This document shows, piece by piece, positions 15,142-22,861 of a stretch of DNA of 39,606 nucleotides. The translations under genes and the position numbers were made by a program. Every line of letters begins with the position of its first letter. The first letter of the stretch is position 1. The stretch covers positions 1 through 39,606 of the forward strand of contig JAGRKZ010000105.1 in assembly GCA_020442065.1 (NCBI GenBank), read 5' to 3'. The notes below the pieces were generated by a model, which did not search any database, was not told the DNA's origin, and saw only the letters and a program-made list of their open reading frames with translations. This stretch comes from Bauldia sp. Lineage in GTDB: Bacteria > Pseudomonadota > Alphaproteobacteria > Rhizobiales > Kaistiaceae.

Positions 15142-15966
15142 TCAGCTCGCGAGCCAGCCGGCCTCGACGGGGAGCATCGCCCCCGTCATGTCGCGGGCGA
15201 TTGGCCCGCACAGGAAAACCAGAAGATCGGTCACGCTGCGCGCCGATACGAAGCGCCCGCCAGGCTGCTTGCCCTTGAGGAACACCGCCTCGGCCGCTTC
15301 GCGCGACAGATCACGCTCCTCCATCAGCCGCACTACCCGTCCCTCGATGTTGGGGGTGAGCACCGAGCCGGGGCAGATGCTGTGGCAGGTCACGTCGAAC
15401 TCGAGGTTCTCCAGCGCGACCGAGCGCGTCAACCCCAGCAGCGCCGACTTGGTGGTGATGTAGTCGACGCGGTCGACCGTGCCGCGCGAGCCGTAGACCG
15501 AGGTCATATTGAAGATGCGGCCGTAGTTGCGGGCCCGCATGCCCGGCAGCGACAGGCGAATGGCGTGGAAGGCGGCGGAGAGGTTGACCGCAAGCGCCGC
15601 ATCCCAGCGATCGGGCGGAAAGTCGACGATCGGCGCGAAGTGACGGACGACGGCATTGTTGACGAGGATGTCGATACCCCCGAACGCCGCCTCCGCTGCC
15701 CCCACCAGCGCCTCGACGGCCGACGCCGACGCGAGATCGGCCTGACGGTAGAGGACGGCGACACCCGCGCGCTCCTGCAGCGCGGCAACCTTGGGCTGCG
15801 CGGCGGCCTCCGGCTCGAGGCCGTTCAGCATGACGCTGCAACCGGCGCCGGCAAGGGCTTCGGCGATCGCCAGGCCCAGACCATCGGTCGAACCCGTGAC
15901 GAGCGCGGCCCGGCCGTCGATGCGAGGGGCGGCCGACTGGCCGAAGGCAGGTTCGTGCACCGTCAT
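15142..15966 (-). CDS. Short-chain dehydrogenase, D-3-hydroxybutyrate dehydrogenase-like
   Basis: A 274-aa classical SDR. The cofactor motif is TGSTDGLG (about 24-31), with NNA at 103-105 and catalytic Ser156, Tyr169 and Lys173. The stretch GKQPGGRFV (232-240) and the end TGAMLPVEAGWLAS resemble D-3-hydroxybutyrate dehydrogenases. In this sugar-type setting a sugar or sugar-acid substrate is also possible. ATG at 15966 is chosen because the fold begins about 18 residues later and a LacI-type operator (15997-16008) lies just upstream. The longer open frame would run over that operator and into the repressor gene. No strong ribosome binding site is visible. It is first gene of a three-gene leftward operon. 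Confidence 0.86.
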   Translation of the reverse strand: MTVHEPAFGQSAAPRIDGRAALVTGSTDGLGLAIAEALAGAGCSVMLNGLEPEAAAQPKVAALQERAGVAVLYRQADLASASAVEALVGAAEAAFGGIDILVNNAVVRHFAPIVDFPPDRWDAALAVNLSAAFHAIRLSLPGMRARNYGRIFNMTSVYGSRGTVDRVDYITTKSALLGLTRSVALENLEFDVTCHSICPGSVLTPNIEGRVVRLMEERDLSREAAEAVFLKGKQPGGRFVSARSVTDLLVFLCGPIARDMTGAMLPVEAGWLAS

Positions 15967-15996
15967 GGATCGAATACCGGAAGCCCCACAAACTCT

Positions 15997-16008
15997 GGTA
16001 GCGGTACC
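15997..16008. promoter_or_regulatory. LacI-type operator-like dyad, site A
   Basis: GGTAGCGGTACC, with flanking T and A extending the dyad, is centred on CG as in LacI-family operators. It lies 31 nt upstream of the SDR start, in the 100-nt gap after the lacI-type gene. It matches sites at 17167, 19950 and 20140 under the consensus GNTASCGSTACC. Confidence 0.72.
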
Positions 16009-16066
16009 ACGCGACAGTAGAGGCGCGGCGGTTCGCTGGCAAGCCGCCTGCGCGGCTCCTCTCCGC

Positions 16067-17110
16067 TCAGGCGCTTTCGCGCTGGATGATCTCGAATTTG
16101 AGGTCGACCACGCTGCCGCGCAGGTGGTCGGCGCCGTCGATGATGCGGCTGAGCAGCATCTGCGCCGAGCGCTCGCCGATGTCGTAGCGCGGGAGGCGCA
16201 GCGTGGTGACGGCCGGCGTAACGTGGCGGAGCAGTTCCACGTCATCGAAGCTGGCAATGGCGATCCGCCCCGGTACCGGCCAGCCACGACGCTGGCACTC
16301 GAACAGCGCACCCGCCGCAAGGACGTCGCCGGCGCAGAACAGCGCGTCGGCCTCCGGAACCCCCTGGACGATGCGGGCCACCGCCTCCGCACCGGCGGCG
16401 AGGCCCCGGCCGGTCTCGATGATCAGCCGGGGGTCGGGCTCCTGCCCGAGCGCCTCGAGCGCCTCCAGATAGCCGGCGATGCGGCTGCGCGAGCGGTCGT
16501 TGTTGAGCGCGGCCAGGCTGGCAAAGGCGATCTTGCGGTAGCCGAGCCGGCCGAGATGCATGGTCATGGCGTAGGCAGCGGCCTGATTCGAGTAGCTTAC
16601 GGCCATGTCGACCGGCTTCTCCGGCAGGTTGCCGTTCTCGACCACGGGCGCGCCCGACTGGCGGATCATCGCCTCGGCCTGCGCCGTGTGCGCGGTGTTG
16701 TGGAGGACGAGGCCGCTCACCCGGTGGGTCAGAAGCGAGGCGATGAGCTCCTCTTCCTCCGCCGGGTCGTAGCCGCACTCCGAGATCATGAGCTGGAAGC
16801 CGGAGCGGCGAATGGTGTCGGAGAGGCCCTTGATGGTCTGGGTATAGATCGAGTTGTCGATGCTGGGGACGATCAGGCCGATGGTGGTCGAGCGGTTGGA
16901 GGAGAGGCTGCTGGCGAGGTGGTTCGGCAGGTAGCCGATCTCCTTGACCGCCCGCTCGACGCGGTCGCGCATCTCGGGCGAGACCCGGTCCGGCGTGTTG
17001 AGGGCGCGCGACACCGTCATCGGCGAGACGCCCGCCCGCTGCGCGACATCGCGCATCCGGGCGCCGCTGCCGCCGATCCGCCGGCGGGGGCTCTTGGTGT
17101 CCTCGCTCAT
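16067..17110 (-). CDS. LacI/GalR-family transcriptional repressor
   Basis: A 347-aa regulator. The N-terminal helix-turn-helix spans about 18-45, with recognition helix SPMTVSRALN. The hinge YLPNHLASSLSS (60-71) ends in the normal LacI-type N..A..L pattern. The C-terminal part is a periplasmic-binding-protein-like sensor (IGLIVPSIDNS near 77-87). ATG at 17110 (MSEDTK) is preferred over the longer frame starting at 17161, which would reach to within 6 bp of the operator-like dyad at 17167-17178. The recognition helix resembles the gluconate repressor GntR class, whose known operators share a TAnCGnTA core with the dyads found here. It is divergent from the 17250-19057 operon and likely controls itself plus the SDR, lactonase and ABC transporter units. 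The effector is unknown, probably the imported sugar or its oxidation product. Confidence 0.92.
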   Translation of the reverse strand: MSEDTKSPRRRIGGSGARMRDVAQRAGVSPMTVSRALNTPDRVSPEMRDRVERAVKEIGYLPNHLASSLSSNRSTTIGLIVPSIDNSIYTQTIKGLSDTIRRSGFQLMISECGYDPAEEEELIASLLTHRVSGLVLHNTAHTAQAEAMIRQSGAPVVENGNLPEKPVDMAVSYSNQAAAYAMTMHLGRLGYRKIAFASLAALNNDRSRSRIAGYLEALEALGQEPDPRLIIETGRGLAAGAEAVARIVQGVPEADALFCAGDVLAAGALFECQRRGWPVPGRIAIASFDDVELLRHVTPAVTTLRLPRYDIGERSAQMLLSRIIDGADHLRGSVVDLKFEIIQRESA

Positions 17111-17166
17111 CGACCCCAATGAAACGTCGGTGCGGGGGGAAAGGCAAGTCGCGACCGGCAAAGCTT

Positions 17167-17178
17167 GTTAGCGCTACC
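17167..17178. promoter_or_regulatory. LacI-type operator-like dyad, site B
   Basis: GTTAGCGCTACC, with a perfect 8-bp core TAGCGCTA (17169-17176), lies in the 139-nt divergent region. It is 57 nt upstream of the repressor start and 72 nt upstream of the 17250 gene. The position allows autoregulation together with control of the lactonase operon. Confidence 0.72.
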
Positions 17179-17249
17179 TTGAGCGGCGTATAGTCCGCCG
17201 TCAGCGCCTTCGGGGCGCCGCGAATATCCGAAGTCGAAGGAACGGGGCC

Positions 17250-17744
17250 GTGAACCGCCCATCCGAAGTCTGCGACCTTGCCGAAGCCCCGCTGCGCTAC
17301 GTCGTGGCGTGCCAGCCGGTCCATGACCGGCTGCGCGAGGCCGCGACCCAGCTCGGGGGCCTGTCGCTGATGACCATGCTCCGCCGCGACGGCGGCTTCG
17401 ACCTGGAAACGCCGCTCCGCATGGCATCCGAGACGGTGGCCGAGGCCGGAGAGGCGCTTGGCGGCCTCGCCGTGCCGGACGCCGCGGCCCACCATTTTCA
17501 CCACATGACCGCAGCGGCACGGGCGCTCAACGGCGTCGTCGGCCGGATGGGCGCCGGCGGCGCGGCGCGCGCCAGCGACGCGGCGCGGCGCGAGATCAGC
17601 GCCGCGCTCAGGGCCGCGGCCGACCATCTCCGCTTCGCCGCCAATGCCATGCCCGGCTTCGAGACGGTTGATCTCAAACACGCCTGCTGCGCGGCGCACG
17701 CCGCGGCCGTGCTGGCGGCGGAACCGGTTGAACTCAAGTTCTGA
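17250..17744 (+). CDS. Unknown 164-aa cytosolic protein, first gene of the lactonase operon
   Basis: I do not recognise this family. It starts at GTG with a ribosome binding site (GAAGGA) about 8 nt upstream. The product is mostly alpha-helical by composition (Ala, Arg, Glu) and has no signal peptide or membrane helix. It contains a histidine cluster (AAHHFHHM, about 74-81) and a late cysteine/histidine patch (KHACCAAHAA, near 143-152). It is followed after only 11 nt by a lactonase gene and sits beneath operator site B, so it should be made with the catabolic enzymes. It may be an accessory or metal-binding protein. A role is not inferable from sequence alone. Confidence 0.65.
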   Translation: MNRPSEVCDLAEAPLRYVVACQPVHDRLREAATQLGGLSLMTMLRRDGGFDLETPLRMASETVAEAGEALGGLAVPDAAAHHFHHMTAAARALNGVVGRMGAGGAARASDAARREISAALRAAADHLRFAANAMPGFETVDLKHACCAAHAAAVLAAEPVELKF

Positions 17745-17755
17745 GGGAGGAAGCG

Positions 17756-18634
17756 TTGGCCGATTATTCGATCTGGGTGCTCGAATACGCTGCTGTGGAG
17801 AAGTTCCCATTCAGCGTCATGCTCTACGGCCCGATGCACCAGGGGACGCGCAAGCTTCCCTACGGGCTTGCCGTGCTCAAGGGCAAGGACGAGACGATCC
17901 TGGTCGACACCGGCTACGATCACGTCGCCTTCGGCAAGGCGCTGGCCGAGGCCTATGGCGTCAGCAACTACCACCACCCGACCGAGCTGCTCGGCGAGGT
18001 GGGCGTCCGGGCCGAGGACGTGACGGCGGTGTTCATCACCCACGCCCATTTCGACCACATGGGCGCACTCGACCATTTCCCCAACGCCAAGTTCTACATC
18101 CAGCAGCGGGAGCTCGATAAGTGGGTGTGGTCGCTGACCCTCGGCCCCGAGTTCCGGTTTCTCGTCGGCGGCACCGACCCGGCCGACATCGCCAAGGCGG
18201 TCGAGCTCGCCCGCCAGGGCCGGATGATCGCCATCGACGGCGACCGCGAGAACGTGCTCCCCGGCATCGACGTGCACCTCGCCGCCGACACCCACACCTA
18301 CGGCTCGATGTACGTGACGGTGCGAAACGACGGCGCCCGCGACAGCAAAGACACGTGGATCTTCGCCGGCGACCTGATCTACACCTATGACAACCTCACC
18401 GGCCTCGATCCGGCCGCGCCGCAGATCATCCCGATCGGCCTCGCAGTGGGTAGCCAGTCCAATCTCATCTTCGCCAGCGACGCCATGCTAAAAGCCGTCG
18501 GCGGCGAGGTGCGGCGGGTGATTCCCGTCCACGAGGATCGGCTCAAGACGGTCTTCCCCTCACGACTCACCGCGGCCGGCCAACAAGTCGTCGAGATCGC
18601 GCTCGCCGACGGCGAGACGAGCCGGGTGTCATGA
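17756..18634 (+). CDS. Metallo-beta-lactamase-fold lactonase (second copy type)
   Basis: A 292-aa MBL-fold hydrolase of the lactonase class. The start is TTG at 17756, supported by a strong ribosome binding site (GAGGGAGG, 17743-17750) that overlaps the end of the upstream gene. The zinc signature THAHFDH gives His96, His98, Asp100 and His101. His180 (DTHTYG), Asp206 (FAGDLIY) and His259 (IPVHED) complete a two-metal site. It shares the fold but little close sequence with the lactonase at 13396-14193, so the two may act on different lactones or anomers. It has no signal peptide. It is followed after 21 nt by a carboxymuconolactone-decarboxylase-like gene. Context favours hydrolysis of a sugar lactone over quorum quenching. 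Confidence 0.86.
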   Translation: MADYSIWVLEYAAVEKFPFSVMLYGPMHQGTRKLPYGLAVLKGKDETILVDTGYDHVAFGKALAEAYGVSNYHHPTELLGEVGVRAEDVTAVFITHAHFDHMGALDHFPNAKFYIQQRELDKWVWSLTLGPEFRFLVGGTDPADIAKAVELARQGRMIAIDGDRENVLPGIDVHLAADTHTYGSMYVTVRNDGARDSKDTWIFAGDLIYTYDNLTGLDPAAPQIIPIGLAVGSQSNLIFASDAMLKAVGGEVRRVIPVHEDRLKTVFPSRLTAAGQQVVEIALADGETSRVS

Positions 18635-18655
18635 TCGACAAGAAGCGGAAAGACC

Positions 18656-19057
18656 ATGGAAAACAAGATGTTCGATAAAGGCTTCGAGAATCGCAAAAAG
18701 GTCCTCGGCGCCGGGCATGTGGAGCGGTCCTGGGCCGCGGCGGACGATTTCAACCGGCCGATCCAGAAGCTCGTCACCGAATACTGCTGGGGCGAGGTGT
18801 GGGGCGACGAGGCCATCCCGCACAAGATCCGGAGCATGCTCAACATCGCCATGCTCAGCGTCATGAACCGCGGCCACGAGCTGAAGCTCCATGTCCGCGG
18901 GGCGCTCCGCAACGGCGTCACCACCGACGAGATCCAGGCGATCCTGATGCAGGTCGCGATCTATGGCGGCGTCCCGGCCTCGCTCGAGGCGTTCCGCATC
19001 GCGTCCGAGGCGATCAAGGCCCACGAGGCCGAAGGGGCGGCAGCGGCCGGGGACTGA
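18656..19057 (+). CDS. Carboxymuconolactone decarboxylase (CMD)-family protein
   Basis: A 133-aa all-helical protein of the CMD/AhpD superfamily. The core reads RSMLNIAML (59-67), with GHELKLHVRGAL and the following NGVTTDEI. It ends in IYGGVPASLEAF, typical of the decarboxylase (PcaC-like) branch. The CxxC of the AhpD peroxidase branch is absent, so redox activity is unlikely. Members of this family appear in many sugar and aromatic catabolic operons, often with no proven reaction. Here it closes the 17250-19057 operon after two genes that include a lactonase, which suggests a lactone or keto-acid substrate. Its stop codon lies inside the loop of a GC-rich hairpin. Confidence 0.82.
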   Translation: MENKMFDKGFENRKKVLGAGHVERSWAAADDFNRPIQKLVTEYCWGEVWGDEAIPHKIRSMLNIAMLSVMNRGHELKLHVRGALRNGVTTDEIQAILMQVAIYGGVPASLEAFRIASEAIKAHEAEGAAAAGD

Positions 19058-19066
19058 GCCCCGGCC
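19045..19066. terminator. Hairpin spanning the CMD stop codon, possible terminator
   Basis: A perfect 8-bp stem, GGCCGGGG (19045-19052) with CCCCGGCC (19059-19066), has a 6-nt loop ACTGAG containing the TGA stop. It sits between convergent genes whose ends are 28 nt apart. There is no T-run, so Rho-independent action is uncertain. Confidence 0.5.
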
Positions 19067-19085
19067 CACTGAGGCGCCGAAGCGT

Positions 19086-19874
19086 TCAGAGCTTGTCGGC
19101 GCCGGCGACGAAGCCGCCGCCGTCGATCACGACGGCCTGGCCGGTGATGAACGACGCCGCGTCGGAGCTGAGGAAGAGCACGAGGTTGGCGATCTCGGAC
19201 GGATCGCTGATCCGTCCCATCGGGATCATGGGCAGCACGGTGTCCTTGGCGCTCTGTTCGCTGCCGAACATGCCGCGAAGCAGCGGCGTCATCACCGAGC
19301 CGGGGGCGATCGCGTTGACGCGGATGTTCTTGCGCGCCACCTCGAGCGCCACCGAGTTGGTGAGGCCGATCACCCCCCACTTGCTGGCGCAGTAGACCGC
19401 GGTGGTGGCGAAGCCCATGACGCCGAACAGCGAGGAGGTGTTGACGATCGCACCGCCCCCGCCGGCGACCATGTGCGGCACCTGAAACTTGAGGCCGTTG
19501 AAGATGCCCTTCAGGTTGACGTCGATCAGTTCGTAGAAATCGGCCTCGTCGAGGTCCTGGACCGGCGCGGTCTTGCCGGGGACGCCGGCGTTGTTGAAGG
19601 CGACGTCGATGCGGCCGAACCGCTCGAAGGCGCGCTCGTGAAGGGTCTTCATCGCCGCCGTGTCGCGCACATCGACCTCGGTGAACTCGACCTCGACGCC
19701 GGAACTGTCCTTCACCGCCTTGACCACGTCCGCCCCGGCGTCCTTGCCGAGACCGGTCATGAAGAGGTTGGCGCCGGACTTTGCGAAAGCGAGCGCAGTG
19801 GCGCGGCCGATACCTGTCGTGCCGCCGATCAGCAGCACGTTCTTGCCCGAAAAGTCGTAGCTGACGTTCATCAC
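19086..19874 (-). CDS. Short-chain dehydrogenase/reductase (glucose 1-dehydrogenase-like)
   Basis: A 262-aa classical SDR. It has GGTTGIGRA (about 17-25), NNAG (94-97) and the catalytic Ser147/148, Tyr161 and Lys165. The tail SFITGQAVVIDGGG is typical of sugar and alcohol dehydrogenases. The likely role is NAD(P)-dependent oxidation of the imported sugar at C1 to a lactone, feeding the MBL lactonases. That is inferred from context only. Start choice is GTG 19874 or ATG 19871; a strong ribosome binding site (GGGAGGAG on the minus strand) precedes both. It is transcribed alone, leftward from a region that holds operator sites C and D, opposite the sugar transporter. Confidence 0.88.
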   Translation of the reverse strand: MMNVSYDFSGKNVLLIGGTTGIGRATALAFAKSGANLFMTGLGKDAGADVVKAVKDSSGVEVEFTEVDVRDTAAMKTLHERAFERFGRIDVAFNNAGVPGKTAPVQDLDEADFYELIDVNLKGIFNGLKFQVPHMVAGGGGAIVNTSSLFGVMGFATTAVYCASKWGVIGLTNSVALEVARKNIRVNAIAPGSVMTPLLRGMFGSEQSAKDTVLPMIPMGRISDPSEIANLVLFLSSDAASFITGQAVVIDGGGFVAGADKL

Positions 19875-19949
19875 CGGGTCTCCTCCCTCGGAATCGATGT
19901 CGTCCCCGGCGAGCGAGGGTGGATCGCATCCCCGCCCGTTCGCGGATCA

Positions 19950-19961
19950 GATAGCGGTACC
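19950..19961. promoter_or_regulatory. LacI-type operator-like dyad, site C
   Basis: GATAGCGGTACC lies 76 nt upstream of the leftward SDR start. It differs at only one position from site A. A second symmetry, GATA/TATC (19950-19953 and 19963-19966), partly overlaps it. Confidence 0.7.
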
Positions 19962-20139
19962 GTATCGCAGGCCCCCCGCATCTTGTCGAGCCCGCCCCGA
20001 GGGAGGGACCGCGCCCGAGCGGCGCAACGGCCAAAATACGGCTGATTTGCTGATTTTTCGAGATGACCAGAGCGGATGGCATCGCGACCGTGACGCGCCG
20101 CGACGAAGTGCTCTTGCGCGCCCCGGCGATTGTCGTCAA

Positions 20140-20151
20140 GATACCGCTACC
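20140..20151. promoter_or_regulatory. LacI-type operator-like dyad, site D
   Basis: GATACCGCTACC, in inverse orientation GGTAGCGGTATC, lies 166 nt upstream of the sugar-binding protein start. It matches sites A-C and would place the ABC transporter/MmgE operon under the same repressor. Confidence 0.7.
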
Positions 20152-20316
20152 ATGATCAGCCGAGGCCTTGCCTGGTCGTCGGGAGGACTGGAGTTCGCTG
20201 CCGGCCGGCGGAGAGTTGCGGACGGACGCCAAGGCTGGCGTCACCCGGGATCGGCGGCATCGGCAGCCAGCGAAGTGGGATCGAGCGTCACAGGACGTGA
20301 CCGAAGGGAGAGGACT

Positions 20317-21261
20317 ATGAGGACAATGAGGAAGATGTTCGCCGGGGTTCTGGCGGCGGCCGTGCTGACATCGGGGGCCATCACGGCCGCCGACGCCAAG
20401 ACGCTCGGCATCGTCGCGCTGCTCGCCAACGACGCGCTCAACATCGATGTGATCGGCGGCGCCACCAAGGCCGCAAACGCGGCCGGCTGGGACGTGAAGG
20501 TGATCGACACCCAGGCGAGCGCCGACCAGGCCAACGCCGCGATGAGCAGCTTCGCCGTGCAGAAGGTCGATGCGATCTTCGTGCTTGCCTTCGCCTCGAG
20601 CGCGATCGGCTCCGGGCTCGAGGCCGCGAAGGCCGCCAGCATCCCCGTGGCCACCTGGGGCGGCGAGATCGTCGACGGCATCGTCGTCACCACCAGCGGC
20701 AAGACCGTCGGCAAGGACTCGATCGACTTCCTGCTCAGCCAGGTCGGCGACAATCCGACCGAGATCCTGGCCCTCACCTTCCATCCCGGCAAGCTGTGCA
20801 TCGATCGCGGCCTGGCGTTCGATGAGGGCGTGGCCGGCAAGGACAACATCCACGTCACCTACCATGAGGTGGTGGTTCCCGGTCAGGTCGAGAACGGCAA
20901 CGCCGCGGCGGCCAACTGGCTGACCGCCAACCCGGCCGGCGGCGACAAGAAGCTCGCCATCTGGTCGTGCTGGGACGAGCCGACGCAGGGTGCGGTCGCC
21001 GCGCTCCGCCAGTCCGCCCGCGACGACGTGATCACCGTGTCGATCAACGGCAGCCCGCAGGGCGTCCAGCTGGTCAAGGACGGCGACATGACCGCGACCG
21101 TCTGGCAGCCGGCTTTCGCCGAGGGTGAGGCGGTGTTCCAGGCCATCCTCGACGCGATCGCGGCGGGCGACTCCTGGGAGGCGAAGACGGTCGAGATCCC
21201 TGGTATTGTCGTCACCAAGGACAATGTCGATCAGTTCCTGGCGGACCACCCTGCGCAGTGA
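20317..21261 (+). CDS. Sugar ABC transporter periplasmic substrate-binding protein
   Basis: A 314-aa binding protein of the ribose/galactose (type I, Peripla_BP_4) class. ATG at 20317 follows GGGAGAGG (20306-20313). It begins a proper signal peptide: MRTMRK, then a hydrophobic core, then ITAADAK with cleavage likely near residue 26-27. The mature protein starts KTLGIVALLANDALN, the usual first beta strand. It has the alternating alpha/beta pattern of two Rossmann-like lobes and is exported to the periplasm. It is first in a four-gene operon, with ATPase, permease and an MmgE/PrpD protein, and is followed by a stable hairpin that would favour excess binding protein. The ligand is unknown. Confidence 0.9.
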   Translation: MRTMRKMFAGVLAAAVLTSGAITAADAKTLGIVALLANDALNIDVIGGATKAANAAGWDVKVIDTQASADQANAAMSSFAVQKVDAIFVLAFASSAIGSGLEAAKAASIPVATWGGEIVDGIVVTTSGKTVGKDSIDFLLSQVGDNPTEILALTFHPGKLCIDRGLAFDEGVAGKDNIHVTYHEVVVPGQVENGNAAAANWLTANPAGGDKKLAIWSCWDEPTQGAVAALRQSARDDVITVSINGSPQGVQLVKDGDMTATVWQPAFAEGEAVFQAILDAIAAGDSWEAKTVEIPGIVVTKDNVDQFLADHPAQ

Positions 21262-21288
21262 AGACGGTCCTTTGATCGCAAACCCTGA

Positions 21289-21318
21289 GCATCCTGCCGC
21301 GATCCCGCGGCAGGATGC
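21289..21318 (+). other. Intercistronic stem-loop between binding protein and ATPase genes
   Basis: A perfect 13-bp inverted repeat, GCATCCTGCCGCG (21289-21301) and CGCGGCAGGATGC (21306-21318), with a 4-nt loop ATCC. It begins 28 nt after the binding-protein stop. Such hairpins often protect the upstream message and lower expression of downstream transporter genes. The purine-rich GCAGGA before the ATPase ATG is held in the right arm. Confidence 0.75.
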
Positions 21319-21328
21319 GAACGCCTGG

Positions 21329-22855
21329 ATGCAGATCCGCGGCGTCGAGAAACAGTTCGCGGGCGAAGTCGCGCTCCGCGACATCAACCTCGATATCCGC
21401 CGCGGCGAAGTGCACGGACTGGTCGGCGCCAACGGCGCCGGCAAGTCGACGCTGATCCGCTGCATCGCGGGTGTCACCGTTCCCGACCGCGGTACGATCA
21501 CCATCGACGGCACCGAGCTCCGCCACGGCTCGCCCCGCGCGAGCGAGGCGGCCGGCCTCGCCTTCATCCACCAGGAACTCAACCTCGTGCCGCACTTCAG
21601 CGCGCTCGAGAACATCCTGCTCGGCGCCCCGAAGGCGACCCGGCTCCTTCTCATCGACTGGAAGACGTCGGGAATCGCCGCACGTGCTGCAGCGGAGCGC
21701 GTGGGAATCCGTTTTCCGCTCGAGACCCGCGTGTCCGAGCTCTCGGTCGCCGAGCGTTGGCTCGTGATGATCTCGAAGGCGCTCGTGCGACGGGCGAACC
21801 TCATCGCCATGGACGAGCCGACGGCCTCCCTGTCGGCGGCCGAAAGCGAGCAGCTGTTTCGCATCATCCGAGATCTCGCCGGCGACGGCGTGGCGATTCT
21901 CTATGTCTCGCACCGGCTCGACGAGGTGCTCGACCTCTGCGACCGGATCACCGTGCTGCGCGACGGCGCCATTGTCGACCGGGAAGTCCGCGGCAAGCTC
22001 GACAAGAAGGGGCTGGTGCGGGCGATCATCGGGCACGACGTCGGGCATGGCGAGCAGCGCGAGCGCCGGGTGGTGCCGCGGGACGGCACGCCGGTCTTCG
22101 CCGCCCGCGGCGTCGCCCGTGGCGAGGCCGTCAAGGGCGTCAGCTTCGAGGTCTATCCCGGCGAGGTCTTCGCCCTCGGCGGCCTGGTCGGTTCCGGCCG
22201 CACCGAGGTGGCTAGGCTCGCGATCGGCGCCGACAAGCTCGAAGCCGGGCATTTCGAGATGAACGGCGCCCGCCTCGATGTCGCCGACGAGGCCGAGGCC
22301 GTCAGCAAGGGACTTGCGCTCGTGCCCGAAGAACGTCGCGCGCAAGGCATGCTGCTCGACCAGTCGGTGGCTTTCAACATCAACCTCGCCTCCCTCCTCC
22401 AGCTTCGCTCGGTGCCCGGCCTGCCCTTCGTTTCTGCAGGCAAGGCGCGCGGGCGCGCCGAGCACCTGATGAAGCAGCTTGCCGTCAAGGCGCCGGGCGC
22501 CGGCGCCAAGATCAGCGGCCTGTCCGGCGGGAACCAGCAGAAGACTATGATCGCCCGCTGGCTCCGCCCCGGGACGAAGGTCCTCATCCTCGACGAGCCG
22601 TCGCGCGGCGTCGATGTCGGGGCGCGCGAGGAGATCCACGGGGCGATCCGCGACCTCGCCCGGAACGGTGTCGGCATCATCGTGATATCCTCGGATGTCG
22701 AGGAACTGGCGATCCTCGCCGATCGCGTGGTCGTGCTGCGGGAAGGACACGTCACCGGCGAACTCGTCGGCGACGAGATCAGTGAAGCCAGGATCATCGA
22801 GCTCAGCTACATGCACGGAAGCGAGATCGGCGAGCCGATGGAAGCGAAAGGCTAG
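21329..22855 (+). CDS. Sugar ABC transporter ATPase with two nucleotide-binding domains (RbsA/MglA/XylG class)
   Basis: A 508-aa double ATPase. Domain 1 has Walker A GANGAGKST (33-41) and Walker B NLIAMDEP (157-164), with a weak signature (LSVAERW, 138-144). Domain 2 has a degenerate P-loop GLVGSGRTE (285-293), a good signature LSGGNQQK (398-405) and LILDEPSRGVDVG (419-431). This asymmetry is normal for the class. It acts at the inner face of the membrane. ATG at 21329 is chosen because the RbsA-like fold begins at once and a 13-bp hairpin fills the space before it. TTG at 21272 in the same frame would read through that hairpin and add 19 residues. The permease gene follows after 6 nt. Confidence 0.9.
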   Translation: MQIRGVEKQFAGEVALRDINLDIRRGEVHGLVGANGAGKSTLIRCIAGVTVPDRGTITIDGTELRHGSPRASEAAGLAFIHQELNLVPHFSALENILLGAPKATRLLLIDWKTSGIAARAAAERVGIRFPLETRVSELSVAERWLVMISKALVRRANLIAMDEPTASLSAAESEQLFRIIRDLAGDGVAILYVSHRLDEVLDLCDRITVLRDGAIVDREVRGKLDKKGLVRAIIGHDVGHGEQRERRVVPRDGTPVFAARGVARGEAVKGVSFEVYPGEVFALGGLVGSGRTEVARLAIGADKLEAGHFEMNGARLDVADEAEAVSKGLALVPEERRAQGMLLDQSVAFNINLASLLQLRSVPGLPFVSAGKARGRAEHLMKQLAVKAPGAGAKISGLSGGNQQKTMIARWLRPGTKVLILDEPSRGVDVGAREEIHGAIRDLARNGVGIIVISSDVEELAILADRVVVLREGHVTGELVGDEISEARIIELSYMHGSEIGEPMEAKG

Positions 22856-22861
22856 GACACC

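Larger units (their letters stand above)
19875..20316. promoter_or_regulatory. 442-nt divergent control region between SDR and sugar ABC operon
   Basis: No credible gene. It holds two operator-like dyads, C (19950-19961) and D (20140-20151), each nearer to one of the two divergent genes. It also has a short AT-richer patch near 20034-20062. No -35/-10 pair is convincing. The open frame entering from 19897 in phase with the binding protein lacks a signal peptide at its start and is not used. Confidence 0.6.

Noticed and set aside
19897-20316. N-terminal extension of the sugar-binding protein
   Set aside because: The signal peptide and ribosome binding site mark ATG 20317, and the extension would cover operator sites C and D.
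18961-21867. Long minus-strand frame covering the SDR, control region and binding protein
   Set aside because: It crosses operator sites and the signal-peptide-bearing gene in the opposite sense. The SDR is in another frame with full motifs.
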